Source: Ifrita kowaldi
Taxonomy: Eukaryota; Chordata; Aves; Passeriformes; Cinclosomatidae
DNA length: 64,000 nt
Direction: 5' to 3'
Assembly (NCBI GenBank): GCA_013398055.1
Contig: VZRS01001718.1
Coordinates: 105,232 to 169,231, forward strand
The first letter of the stretch is position 1, and each line of letters opens with the position of its first letter. A model generated the notes under the pieces. That model was given only the letters and a program-made list of their open reading frames with translations, had not been told where the DNA came from and made no database searches. This document shows positions 40,101 through 52,900 of this stretch, piece by piece. A program made the translations under genes and the position numbers.

Positions 40101-43100
40101 ACTATTCAGAAATCTTTTCATAAGCCCTGTAGCTCATTTTTCTCCTTGTCAGAGGTGGCTCAACAGTTATTCCAAGTGATGTGAATGACTCCAAATTGGT
40201 AGAAGTCACAGGAGTCCTTTTATCCAGTCTATGCTAGTACTCCATGTGTTATACCACTACTAAACTAAAAACCAGCCATAATGACATCACATTGTACACC
40301 TAAGCAAGTACCCACAATTCAGAGGTATGCATATGAATTGGGGAGTGGAATCCAGCCTCCTAGTTTCCAAATCACATGTCAAAAGCTCCAGAGGTACCAG
40401 CAATAATCAGCACTGAGTAGGAAAACCCCATAATTTTAAAATCTTTCTTCATTACACAAAACTTGAACTTGTAAAAAGACTTAATTCATCAGTAGGTTTA
40501 AAAAAAAAAAAGCAAACACAACAAAACAAAGAGCATTCTGAGCATGAACTGAGTGAAGGAGTTTTTTCCTTTAGTTTTGTTATGCTATCAAGTGGAAAAT
40601 AAGCCACCACCATTACCCTGGCTCCCTTACACTAGCAAAGAGTCTGGCAGACAATAACTAGGAAGATGGGAGAATGGGGTTCAAAACTTTCTTTTTCTTG
40701 CCAGAAAGACACCCACACAGACATGAAACCAATGTTACAACACATTACACAACACTGTGCGTCTCCAAACAGCAGGGAAACAACTTAGGACGTAAGATAG
40801 AGTTCATTGGGCAGGACAGATGTCTTGAGACACATTTGGTAGCAGGGTTCAGGCAGTGACCAAGGCCAGGAGCCTCTGGGCTTGGAGGGAGGTTTTCAAG
40901 CTTTCTCTGGTTTTCCACTCTCTCATTTTCCTCACATCCTTGCCCTCCTTTTTAGCTGGATCTTGCAGGGCAGGTACCTGCCTCCTGGTTTGTTGGTGTT
41001 TCTTTTGCAAACTGCTGAAGAAAGTGCTAAAAGTTGTTTGGCTCTATTTGGAAACTATGCAGCAGAGTTTGAACTGAAAAGGAAGAAAAAAAGAGAAAGT
41101 AAACAATTATAAATCTAGATGATCTGTATAATAATAAGCTATAAGGTTAACCTATTACATGGAAAATGCAAGACACATCAGCTGAATTCTAGGACCAGGA
41201 GACTGAGAACAAGTAGGAGTGGTAGAGCTTGAGGTTTGAAGCTTTGTCATTGCTCTGCATGATAAACAGGTTTCATATAAAATCCACAGGTCAGCAGATC
41301 ACCTATGTATGACTTAATAATTTTAGGGTTTTCTCCTGGACACAAGCCTAACATCTGCAATCTATTGTGCCTGTGTCTGCCACCATCACACGGCTTTTTC
41401 CAGAGCACCCCACACAGTTCATGGAAGGGTTTGAGAGCATGCTGGAAAACAAAGCTCAGCTTTGCCCTAATCTGAGGCTTTGCACAAGGTTCTGTCAGTT
41501 TGTGCTTCAATGTCAGTGACTTTTCTGTTCTCTTACAACATGTTAGAGAGCAGAATCAGTTTGTCATGGTGGGGAGTATACCTATTCTCTTGGGGCAGCT
41601 TGTGCACCGCTTTGCCACTAATCCATACTATAAACTTAGAAATCAAACACAAAGGACTGCACACCAGTGCTATTTCAGTTCACAATTGTGTGTCCAGGTC
41701 TATTTCGAAATAGAAATACCTTCATTAGCCATGCAATCCTCTGTTTAATTGCTTACATGATTTTTTTTTTTTCTTTTTAGGAAAGGAGCCTCAAACCAGA
41801 ATGGGAAGGGTATAACTAGGCAGGACAGAAGTGTGATTCCAGGCAGAACATTATATTTGGTTCCTATTTCTGCAGCCCAAAATAACAACTCTCCAAAGAG
41901 CATCAGGGATGTTCAAATTTCAGAGCCAGAAATGAGCTCCACAGCTCAAGACATGATGTGATCTCTAGGAGGAGAGTGAAGAACTCTAAAAGACAGAAAT
42001 GCCTGAGATAAGAATGTAAAAATCTGAGGCTGGGTACATGCCCATAATCTCTCATGTGTAAACAAACAGTTAAATTTATGTCAGGGAGCAGCATGTTTAG
42101 TTTTCTGAAGAAGACATGTTTCCCAGAAGGAATTACATAAATATTTATGAAAATGAAGCAGGAAATACTTTCCCAGGGTAGAACACTGTTCAGCACTGCA
42201 TCAGGTCAGGAGAAGCTGGGGTTTATTTTGTCAGTCTTCCCCTGGAACTGAATCATTGCCCTCTTGTTTGCAAAAATCTGTTCTGACACAGGAAGAGGCT
42301 GCACTTAGATAAACACAATTACAAGCCACATTGAGTATTTAATTTCTATCACATCTCTGAATGCATATGTGAATGCCTTACATTTTTGGATAGCTTCTCT
42401 GAGTGCTTGCATGGAAAACAATAGCAGTAAGTATCCATCTTAGGCCTCTCTGAAAGGCTGGTGCCGTTACGTCAAAGGTGTCTTCCACAGAACTGAAAGT
42501 CTGCAGGCTAACAGAGCATTCTCAATCCAGGTGTTCACTATAAATGCTTAGAACACATTCACTGTGAGCCAGGACAGTCTTGCTAAGTGCAAAAGTTAAA
42601 AACAAAAAGTTGTAATGCAGTGCTACCTGAGTGAGCAGAAGTTACCCAATTGAGATCTGTTCACAAAATGGGGTACAGGGTTCAGTGCTGTACCTCATAA
42701 AGCATCCAGCAGCTCCCTGAATCTGTGGTGTGCAACCCAAGCTCCTTAAGAGATTTCAGTGCTGACCAGCTGTTCTGTTCCCTGGGCACCAGCAGTCTCC
42801 AAATCCCTCCTGCCTCACAGGAGATACTTACAGCTGGAACCTGCATCAGCTTTTCTGTTTAAGGGCTAAAAGCTGAGAGGCATTGGAGTGGGAAAGGAGA
42901 GGAGCATCCCAAGAAGGGGTTGTAAGCTCTAGTGCAGACCTAAGGTTCTCCCAGAATGCCATCCCTGTGTCAGACCAGAAAAAGCTCATACCCATCCCTC
43001 AAGGTACCCAACTCAACAGAGAGCCAAACTCATCAGGAGGAAACCAGGGAGATCATAGTTGATAGCAGAGCATATATTTCTATGTGGCTGAGGCTGATGA

Positions 43101-44508
43101 AGCCTCTCAAACATCCAACAAGAAACATCTATGATCAACAGAGTGCTACAAGCTCTGTTTACTAAACATATAAGCCAGAAGATTTTGGACAATTTTGTCC
43201 TTAGGTTGTTTGGTTTTTGTCAGTTATTTGCCTGCATATAAAAATCTAGTCATTGTTTATATCTTAATCAGAGGAGCAGCAACTGGTGGAGACTGTATTT
43301 ACAGGCTCGAGTAGCCATTGCACGGGGTAAAACCAAAAATGGCATTTTACAAAATAGCTGTAGGATTACTTTCCTCCTTATGCATTGCAAACCACAATAC
43401 TCTGCCCTGCCTCTTCCATTTTCTCTAAGCTTTGCCACCATGGTTGATGCACCCAGCATGACAGAATGAAACACCCCAAATCATCATGACCCCTGATACC
43501 AGAAGAGAAACCATCTAGGATCCCAAAGCAAGAAAATATTCTACCTTTTTTTTTTCTTCAGGTGCTCCCAAGTTTATTCAGTACAGTAAAGTACAGAACG
43601 GGGAAAGATCTCCTTACTACGGAATTTGGGTCAGAAAGGACACCAGCAGACTCTCAACACTTATGGATGAATCAGCCCATGGTTACAAGCAGGATGTATT
43701 AACCTGGAGTCCAACGACAGGATCTGTGACTCTACAAATGATGAAAATTTGCTGTAGATCTGACCCCCTTTTGATGAACACTGTTTCAGCATGTTGTCTG
43801 TGCTCCTTACAGTCTGTTGACATTTAACTACTAACATTGAAGAGTAAGCAAATGAAGGTTATGCAAATTTCCAAGGAAGTTACTTGGATTCCAAACAGAC
43901 AACACACAGGTTACCTGACTAGTGCTCATCTCAAAGAACAGAATCTTTCTGGATATTTTTTTGTGTCTTTTCAGGGTTTCCTTGTAAAACATTCATGCCC
44001 TTGGAAGTGTTTGTTTTGTGACTTTTATGTCTGGACAATGTGGCCTAGTTTGTTTTTCTTTCTTGCCTACAGTCATTTCTTTAAGCCTGATTCAGTGAGA
44101 ATTAACATGCACAATAAGCACTCTGCTTCATTAAATCTCCATCAGCAATGAAGCTGCTTGAAGATTTTTCAGTGAAACTGGTTTGATAAATACTGATTTG
44201 CCAAAACCCAAGTTTTTCGTGGTAGTATATCAGTTTTGATGGATTGCCTGTTAAGGCAGGTTTTCTAGCTCCAGGACAGCATTCCTGGTCCAGCACATGG
44301 GAAGACATAACTGATTAACACACACCCTTGTAATAAAGCAAAATAACCTTAAGGCTCTACTGCAAGCATTGGTTTGAACTAGGCAGAGAAATAATTCAAA
44401 TCTGGATCTCCTACATTTTAAGTAGGTATTTTCATTTACCAAGTTTTTAGATCCATTAAATCTAATTTCTCACAGTATTTTCAGGGGGCTTGTGACTGTC
44501 ATGGACTT
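37196..44508. other. Intergenic DNA, no gene recognised
   Basis: About 7.3 kb of AT-rich DNA with several T or A tracts (37.52, 38.84, 40.50 and 41.76 kb). No exon series, RNA gene or clear transposon is recognised. The short open frames carry no known domain. Confidence 0.5.
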
Positions 44509-44530
44509 GGGGCGGGGGTGGGGGTGGGGG
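44509..44530 (+). other. G-quadruplex motif
   Basis: Four G runs of 4, 5, 5 and 5 bases are separated by single bases (C, T, T). This is an ideal short-loop G-quadruplex pattern on the plus strand. It lies about 2.2 kb upstream of the COLEC10 start codon. Confidence 0.85.
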
Positions 44531-45555
44531 TGCAGGAAGAGTAGGGTCTTAATTTTCTAAAGTGGAATGAAAACATTTGTAAATGATCACACCGCTGTCA
44601 GAAAAATGTTCCCTGCTTAGTCCCGGATAGTAACTGAAGTAGTTAAACAAATGGTTTCCTCTCTCATTTACACTTACCCCTCTTTATCCCTGATAAATAA
44701 CAAACAAGTCACTGTAAGTCTCTCAGTACTGTGGAACAGATAGCATCATTCATGTCAGTTTGGCAACATTTCCCAAAATGCCTCCTCCAAACCTAAGTAC
44801 ACCAGCTTCCCACTCCTACGCTCTCTATTCTTGCTCTTACATTGACCTTCTGCTCACAAAATGGAAAGTGAAGAGAAGAAAATGTTAAATAAAACAGATT
44901 TACAGTGTACAAGTCAGAGGCACAGTGCCCAATGCAAATCACAGAGGAACAAGTTTATTTCTGGTATGACTCTACTCAACTACAATCTTGGCTTTGTCTT
45001 TCCTCCCCCTCTAGCTGTGTGTATCCGTTATCAAGGCCACATTTCAGGGGGTAAGTTAGATGACATTCTTTAAGACAGAGACCACTGTTTATTTCTGAAA
45101 AGCACTGTATACAGTTTAACAACAAAAAAAAGTGTTTTGAAAAGGGGGGCAGTCTATGAGCAGGCTAGAAGGAAAAAGGGAGAGGAGTATCTTGACCCTT
45201 CTTAGGGCTTTGGCCAACATTTTATCACAGATGAAAGCCTGAAGTCAGAGTTTTTCTTCAGGCTTTAAGAAAAGGTATTCACTTACATCAGTACTGCTAC
45301 TTATTCTGTATGCCCAAAGGCTGAAACGTAGGACTAGGGAACCAATATTCTCTTAAATAATGAGGAAAGCCTCTCAAAAGCTATTAGTGTAGGAAATACA
45401 TTTTTTCCTAGAATGGAAAACAAACATGCTCTCACACACTACATAGTTCAAAAGCCTAGTGCAGCTTTTTGAGTAGCTGTCTCATTGTGTGAGAAACCAG
45501 AAGTTAAAAAATTCCTGGAAATATTACAAATAGTCATCTCCCCTTTCTTTTCTGG
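44531..45555. other. Intergenic DNA upstream of COLEC10, nothing recognised
   Basis: No gene or named repeat is recognised in this 1 kb stretch. Confidence 0.5.
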
Positions 45556-46031
45556 CAGGCTACCTTGAACATCCTCAAAGACCCCCCAGAGTGTCCCCCC
45601 CCACCCCGAGTCATTCCTGAAGCCTTGCACCGCGGGACTGCACGTGATGCAACAAACCCAGAGTTTGTTGTAAGAGACAATGGCAAACTCCCCCCCCAAG
45701 GGAGGTGCCTGGGTTTTCCTACCTAGCCTGAGTGTCTATTAACCCATCAGATTCTATGCTTTTCAGGAGGACCTTCACCACCAAGAAGACCAGCTGGAGA
45801 GGATCAATGGAACATTGTTGGGATCCACTGTGTGGTGATATTTTCCTTATTCTGTCCCTGTCACTCTCTTTCTGTCCCCTCCACCTATTTTCTATTTCTT
45901 TCTTTCTCTCTCTCTCTCTCTCATATTTACTACCAAATAAAACCCATACTATTGTCACTGGCATATGGTCTCGTTTGCACCTTAATTTGGGCAGAAGCAT
46001 TTCTAAGAACTTTAGTAACCGGATCGTAACA
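45556..46031 (+). mobile_element. LTR of an avian endogenous retrovirus, sense to COLEC10
   Basis: The right end is clear: ...AATTTGGGCAGAAGCATTTC... then GGATCGTAACA at 46,021-46,031, a typical LTR terminus. A polyadenylation signal AATAAA is at 45,936-45,941, preceded by a (TC)n tract (45,897-45,922). Upstream, a GGAGGACC...AAGAAGACC stretch and C-rich runs match my memory of the same avian LTR family. The left end is uncertain and no target-site duplication was found. The element is on the same strand as COLEC10 and ends about 720 bp before its start codon. Confidence 0.7.
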
Positions 46032-46754
46032 CGTGTCCTTTCTGCTCTGTGTCTACCAGCATGATCTGGGCTGGGGGCTAGCATTGTGAAGCTAACTGTA
46101 AGCATAAACCCATCATTTGTGGTTTTCAGGCTAAAACATCCATGGATAATGTCAACTTTTCATTTGCTACTCTGGGGACTGTGGGTACCTGGCACCCAAA
46201 AGGTGAGATATAGCACCAGTGATTTCCACCCGCAGCGGACTGGCAGCTCGTCTGTTGTCACTAACAGTCTCCTTGGAGGAAAGCTGTCATGGAAAAGTAT
46301 CTCTACATGTTATATGCAGTCTGCATTACTCTTCTAGCACACAACCAGCCAAATGTATCCTATAACTAATTAGTACACACTTGGATACAATACCAAAGTC
46401 TTTTGTCCCTTGAGTAAGTGAAAAGCTGGGCATGAAGAATCAGAGGAGGAAAAAAATTATGAGAGAGATATTCCCATATGCTGGAGAAATTTTCCATGGC
46501 AAAAGCAGCTAAATGTCTCACAGATAAGAGATAAATTGGAATAAACAGCTGTCAGTGTTAAATAAATATCCTGGATGATGTGCAGGACAGAAATAACTAC
46601 AGCATCGTCAAACTCCTTTCTTCACTTTACTTAGCTGTTGTTGCATGTAGCTCCCAATCTTTCCACTGCTCCAGTTAGTGAAGCATTTATTTTTGAGTCA
46701 GCTGCATTTCTTAAGACTGTAACAACGAAAGGCATTTCCTGAGAAACTGCAAGG
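46032..46754 (+). promoter_or_regulatory. COLEC10: COLEC10 upstream region and probable 5' UTR
   Basis: This 723-bp gap between the LTR and the COLEC10 start codon must hold the proximal promoter or leader, unless further noncoding exons lie upstream. No CpG island is present, which fits a tissue-restricted gene. An A/T-rich word (AAATAAATATCC, about 46,560) lies roughly 195 bp before the start codon and could be TATA-like. No transcription start can be fixed from the sequence alone. Confidence 0.4.
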
Positions 46755-46902
46755 ATGAGCAGCAAGAAAGAACAACAGCTGAGGAAATACGGGACCCTTC
46801 TAGTGTTTTTTATCTTGCAAGTTCAGATCTTTGGTTTTGATGTTGATAATCGACCTACAACAGATGTCTGCTCAACACACACAATTTTGCCTGGACCAAA
46901 AG
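46755..46902 (+). CDS. COLEC10: COLEC10 coding exon 1
   Basis: It encodes residues 1-49 and the first base of codon 50. The start ATG sits in the context AAGGATGA, with A at -3. The product begins MSSKKEQQLRKYG, followed by a hydrophobic stretch (LLVFFIL), then FDVDNRP and Cys39, and runs into the first collagen triplet. The donor is AAAG|GTGAGG. The start was chosen because the signal peptide length and the distance to Cys39 equal those of human CL-L1. Confidence 0.95.
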
Positions 46903-49900
46903 GTGAGGAATTATCAGGTCGCTAATGCTGAGACCAGTACTGATAAAGGCTGGTTTTTTAAAAATAGAGACTTGGAGGGCTTGTGACATAGGCTGGGCAT
47001 GAAAGATGTGAAATATTGTAGACTGTACAAACATCTAGTAAACTGTAATTGTAATGGGGGGAAAATGAAGAAGCAAGGAAATTTAAATTTGCATTTCTTT
47101 CGTTTCAGGAATAGTGTCACGTATTTTCATATAAGTTAGAGGTGTCTTTTTTCATCTTTCTCCAGCCACATAAATCTTCTCTTATTGCTTGTGTTCATCA
47201 CACAATGAATACAGCTAACAGATACAAACTGAGGGACTTGTCTAAAAGTAGGCACATATTACAAACTGTTAATGGTCTACTTTGTGTCTACAGAGAGAGA
47301 TATGCAATATTTAAAATGACCAAACTGCCATTATTTCCAAATGTTTACTTGTACACACATCTCTGCTACATTCATCAGACCTCATCCAGTAGCTCTTGTT
47401 CAATTAAACAGGACCTTTGCTACAGAGTTCAACAAGAACTAGATCAACTCTGGCGTGTACAGGTCTTTTATCTTCAAAACACTTTGCAAATATTTGAAAC
47501 CAAATTTTCTGCATTAATGTACTTTTTCTGTAACACAACTAACGTCAATGAAATTGCCTGAAGGGTATCTTATTAGGTCCATGACATACAAATCTATCTT
47601 GCAGTGGCAGATCTAAAATACATATTACACAACATGGCTATTGCAGTTTCAAACTATCGCTTTCTTTTTAGTAATTCATTGTATTTTTCTATAGGGTACA
47701 GACTGAGAGAAAAAAATGCAGCTGATTTAAATTTAAAGCAGAAAAAAGATTATCAAGTCAAGAGCACTGCTAGAGACTAATTTGTTTTTATGATGGATTA
47801 TTCAAATGCATGTTGCTTAAAGGACCATTTTTAATCAGGAAATTAATTTCTTTATGATTACAATCCAAGCTTAAACTTTTGCTGCCACAGCATAAATGCA
47901 GAGAAATGTAATGAACCCCAAGGGAGCTAGTGGGTGTTGGTTTAGTTAGTATCTAAGTAATGGCAGGCTGGAGAACACGGTTTGACAGAATTGTGTTTAA
48001 CAAGTCATAGGCTAATGAGGGGGTCTTGTGACAACACAGAGTAGCTGGGACTCCAGCTGGCTTCTGTGGTCTACCTTGTATAGGGAGCATTTGAAGGGTA
48101 GATATTATGGTTCTTTCTAAATGTGGCACTGAGAAAGTCAGAATTTAGTCATTACCAGTCCTATTCTTCCTGGATGACATCAAGACACAAGATGAGACCA
48201 GCAGTTCATTGGCACAGCTCAAACTACTACTTTAGGTCACCATTACCAAGATCCATGATTGGTATAAGGGGTATTGAGTAAATCACCTCCAAATTACTGG
48301 CTCACATCCACTGCAGGTCATCAAATACATTTTGGAGACTATGTGATATGATCCTGTAGATTAATTTCAGTTCCTACTAGAGCTGAGCTCATCCAGGACA
48401 GTAACAAGTAGCCCTTATGCCCACTGGTTGTTTTAACTGCCAGTCATCTGGGCAATTAAAGACTGAGCAGGCTGAGTGTATGAACTACCCTGTTACTTTT
48501 TAGGCAGGATGGAACACGCTTCCCTAATATGCCAGAAGAAAGTCTGTCCTGCTGTCAGTTTTCCCTTATCCATCTTTTGTCTATGGACTCAGAGCACATG
48601 ATCCCAAGCTCATGACCACATCCACAGGCAGCACTTTGCTGCTTAAACTCTAACCTTAACAATGGACAAGCCTCTGACTTTTGCTGCTGTAGTTTTTATT
48701 CCCTGTGCTACATCTGTTGTGTCCCTTTGTCCACTGTTCTCATAAAAATCGGGTTTGACTCACCCTGCACAAGTTTCAGCCCCCACCTCCATCTGCTCAG
48801 CATCTCAGCTGTGGTAAAATACAATGGTGCTCCCACAAGACAGAGGTGCTGATCTCACACAGTATGTTGACCAGCTTTTTCTACCACCACAGGCTAGATT
48901 CCTGTTGTGGCAACTTCCTCCTTCCATGAGAACATGGAAGTGTCTAATGGGCCAAAGCAACGACAAGTGCAAGGAATTAAAAGGTATTCAACAGCTGTAA
49001 GACTGCCTAGACTGTCCCACCTCACCTATCCCAGTGCAAGGCATAAATTGTCCTATAGGCTAGATCCAATCTGTGTGCTACACAGATGGACCCCGGTCCT
49101 GTGCAGCAGACACTGCTGTTTCCATCACACAGCACAGCGGACAGGAGAGCTCTGAGGGAGAAGTGGGGGTGTCTGGAGAGTTCAGAATTTATAACCCTTT
49201 ATTGCCTGCACTGTTGGAGGCTGCATGACTCAATCCCCTAGACATTCACAGTTGCTACAGGAGCAAGCTCCCAACCTCTTCACATGCTCACCCTGAAAAT
49301 CACCTGTTGAAGGGTTGTGAAGATAGGCCACTTATACAAGCCACATGTAAGTTGTCCAAGTTACTTTGGCCAAGCCATATTCTTCCCCTTCAAAAACATC
49401 TCTTTGTTATGCTCATACCTGAGATGTCACAAGAGAAGTATGACATGAGCAATGGGATGAAAAAAAAAAAGGGTAATTCCAGGCTGATTATCAGAAAAGT
49501 CTTCAAATTGCCTGTGACAGTCCCACCAGCTCCCAGAAAGCATGAGGCAAAACCAGAGGCCATCATGCATAACAGTAAGAGCTAGAAAATACTCTGGAAG
49601 TCTGCAGTGTCCCAGGAAGAGGAGGAATGCAGTGAAAGTCCTGTCAGCCTTTGCAGGTTGTGCTGCAAGGACAGCAGCGGGTCTGAGCTCCAGTGCTCGG
49701 TGTGATGAACCCTGTGGGTTCCAGCCCCACCTCTGGTGGCTCATGCGGTGCTTGGCAGGTGCTGCCATCCCCCCACAGCTGCTGGTTCCCCTCACTGGGG
49801 CAAGCAAATGAAACCTGAAGCTTATTTGCAAAGAATTATGCAAAAAAAAATGGGCACTCCAGAAAAATGGAAAATAAAAAAATTTTAAAAAGAGAAAGGC

Positions 49901-52900
49901 AAAAAGCCGGCACCCTTCTCCATTTCCTTTTCTAGGCAACACTCAGGTCTCTTCTCAAAAAGAGGGGATTATTTTCAATGAAAATAGCACAATGCAATGG
50001 CTGTCTTGTACTGCCTTCCTGAAAAACTATTTGAGGTACACAGCCATCTGGCTTATATGGCAGTTAAAAACAGAAAGGTATGAGGCATTTTCTAGGATTC
50101 TTATAGAAATATCCTAGGAACACCCCCCCCATACCCCACCCCCTCCCCCCAAAAAAGTACAGATTTTCAGTGTTCATAACTAGTGATTTTTGATGTTTAA
50201 CCCGAGATGTTAGGAACAACTTGGTCCTAGATGGGCTGTTGTGGCCCATCTGACATCTTACATTAGGTAACGCTGATCCACAGCTGCGTAACTGGGGCAA
50301 TAAAGGCCATGTTCTGTACTTCATTGACTTCTTGGATCCAAAGAGAATCAAGAGATCAAGCATAATCAAAACAATGAATTTTCCAGGGCAGCCAGGTGCT
50401 TGGCCTAGCAAAAGTAGTCATGGCCCTATTGCTTACTTTTTACCCTTCCAAGCCTGGAAGCAAAGCAGGCTGGCTGTTGCTGCTGCTGGGAAAGGATGTG
50501 GGACTGTGGGAAGGCAGCAGCTAACACAGTGAGAGCAAAGGCACCAGCTGTTGGTTGTTGTCCTGGCAGCGTCAGGAGGATCAGGTTCTGCTCCCCTGGG
50601 CTCTGCCTTTGAGGGGTGTCCCAGCTCTGTCCTTTCTTCCAGCCTGCTCTCCCCTAGACTGCAAGCTCAGTTTTGTCTGATCTGCAAAGGAAATTTTAAG
50701 TGGGCTGCTGACATAGAAGAGACAGGAGTTGACCTGCTCTGAGTAAATCAATAAGCAACAACATGAGGGTAGAAATAAGCAGAGGAGGACCCAAAACTCT
50801 GACTCCTGAACTCCCATTAAATATGTGATCAGGGGAGAAGAAAACTGGAGCAGGTGCTGGCACTGCAGAAGCTGATTTCACATGGATTCATGGGAGCTCA
50901 GCACTTCAGAAGACTGGCTCTGGATCTTGCTATCTGTCCCTGGTCCCTGGTTCATTTCCTTTGAAATGCAGACACAAGAACTTAGAAAGTCTTGAATCAG
51001 ATCAGGTTGAGAAACTGGAATGAGATGAAATCTGAAGAGCACCGGGAGTTTCCCATAGCAGTTTAGATGTAAAATGTTTCCTTATCATTATTTCTGACAA
51101 ACAATGCTTATAAACTCTGTGACATTGGCTGGTACCTCAAAATAGCATTTACTGTGGTCACCAGTATAGCTGTCCATCTCTCAGCTTTAATTGCGCTTAC
51201 GCAGTTCCACTCCTGGAAAATCTCAAACTCGCTCAGAAACCAGATATGCTGCTATCCACGCTGCCTTCCAAAAAAAGAAAATGCCTTACCACATGCTGTA
51301 GCTGTTCAAATCTATAACTAAACTTCCCTCTTGTTTGATCTGAAGAGTCCTTTAATTTCAACACATAATTCTATTTTTCATGGCTTTTAGAATTCCTCAT
51401 TTTAGCACACAGTAAGTTTCTGGAGCTTATCAGCCTGAGCAACAAAGCATGTATGTGGGGACTTAAATATATAAATTCAGAAGATAGTGGGTCTGTATTT
51501 CTTACCAATGGCAGTCTGACTCCTCACTGAAGCCACCATAATTCATGAGTCTGTGAGATCATGTCAGAATGGCAGGCAACAGGCTGGGAAAATCAAATCA
51601 GGCAGACCAAGTAAAAGGAGAATCGAGAATGATTGAAATTATTTCTGTGTTATTAAAGAAATAATGCATATTCCATTCATGCACAAAGGCTCGTGGTTTC
51701 AAATAATTCAAAGTCTGTTTCGAAGTCAGCAGAGGTTCACTGAGCCTACTGAAGGCTTGGGTATGCCTTATGCGGTACAGTAGGAGAGAAGGGTATTTCT
51801 AATGAAGTCAGCAGATATTTATAAGTACAAAAGCAATCACAGAATTCTTTTTTTTTTCCTTGAAGATTCTTTCTATTTCACAAGGGAAGGGCTTGTACTG
51901 TCTAATTTGAATCTGGGTGAAGAAAGATAACCTGTGTAAGAATGGTGCATATGTAGGAGCCCTGCATGTTCCTGCAGGACACCTGGGAGGGTGACCGTGG
52001 ATGCAGTTTCACACTACAGCTGAACGTACTACTCAACTCTCAGGTTTTCTGACAAAAAGGAACGCCAAACATCTTTTTCTTCCACTCTGACCATGTGGTC
52101 CCACCTTCACCTTGAGCTGGCTCAGCTATTTCACAGAATCACAGAATATTCTGAGTTGGAAGGGACCCACAAGGATCATTGAATCCAACTCCTAGGTGAA
52201 TGGCCCATCTGGGGATGGAACCCACAAGCTCAGCATGCTCAGCACCACGCTCTGACCCCAGACTCTTCACTGAGCTGCTTCAGCTCACTTGCTAAAAATG
52301 TGTATCTGCCTTATTGATATTCCTCTGTTTAGAGAGCTGAATTTCTTCAAAACAGGGCCAAAAGAGTGCTCAACATCAGGCAGAGGGGAGGGAGGCATGC
52401 AGGAAAATGCTGGGAACTGAAGGGAGGAGGAAGGACAGGGAAGGGAGCATCATGCCAGACAGGCAGCTGACATCAAGAAAGTCTGTCCTCATTAGCCAAA
52501 TACAGCATGAAAGCAAGAATGCACTCTGTTATGGGAAATTTGGTAAGGATCTAAAAGACACTGAAAGTGAAATTAGAGGAAATTTTGAGTCTTTCCATTG
52601 ACGTAACTGTGACGCGCTCGTATATTGGAAATACAAACTGGGCTGTGTTTGCTTATTTCTTAAAGTCTGTGACTCCCTCTGGTGACAAGCCCTCTCTGTA
52701 GATACTGTGCATGCACAAGTGCTGCAAAGGCTCTCCATGCTCAGAGTCACTCAGTGTCCCACGCTGCAGAGCTAATCCTGCAGCTATCTGTAGGGTTCTT
52801 CCAGGAGGGCAGGATTCAGTTGCTCCTGGAGGGTTCTCAAGGCTTCAGAATTATGCGTATCTCCTTATCATTTTAGTTTAATTCCCAGGACAGACAGAAA

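Noticed and set aside
47142..47561. 139-codon open frame inside COLEC10 intron 1
   Set aside because: No known domain and no convincing splice sites. At about 40% GC roughly one codon in sixteen is a stop, so one frame of about 140 codons is expected in 64 kb on two strands.
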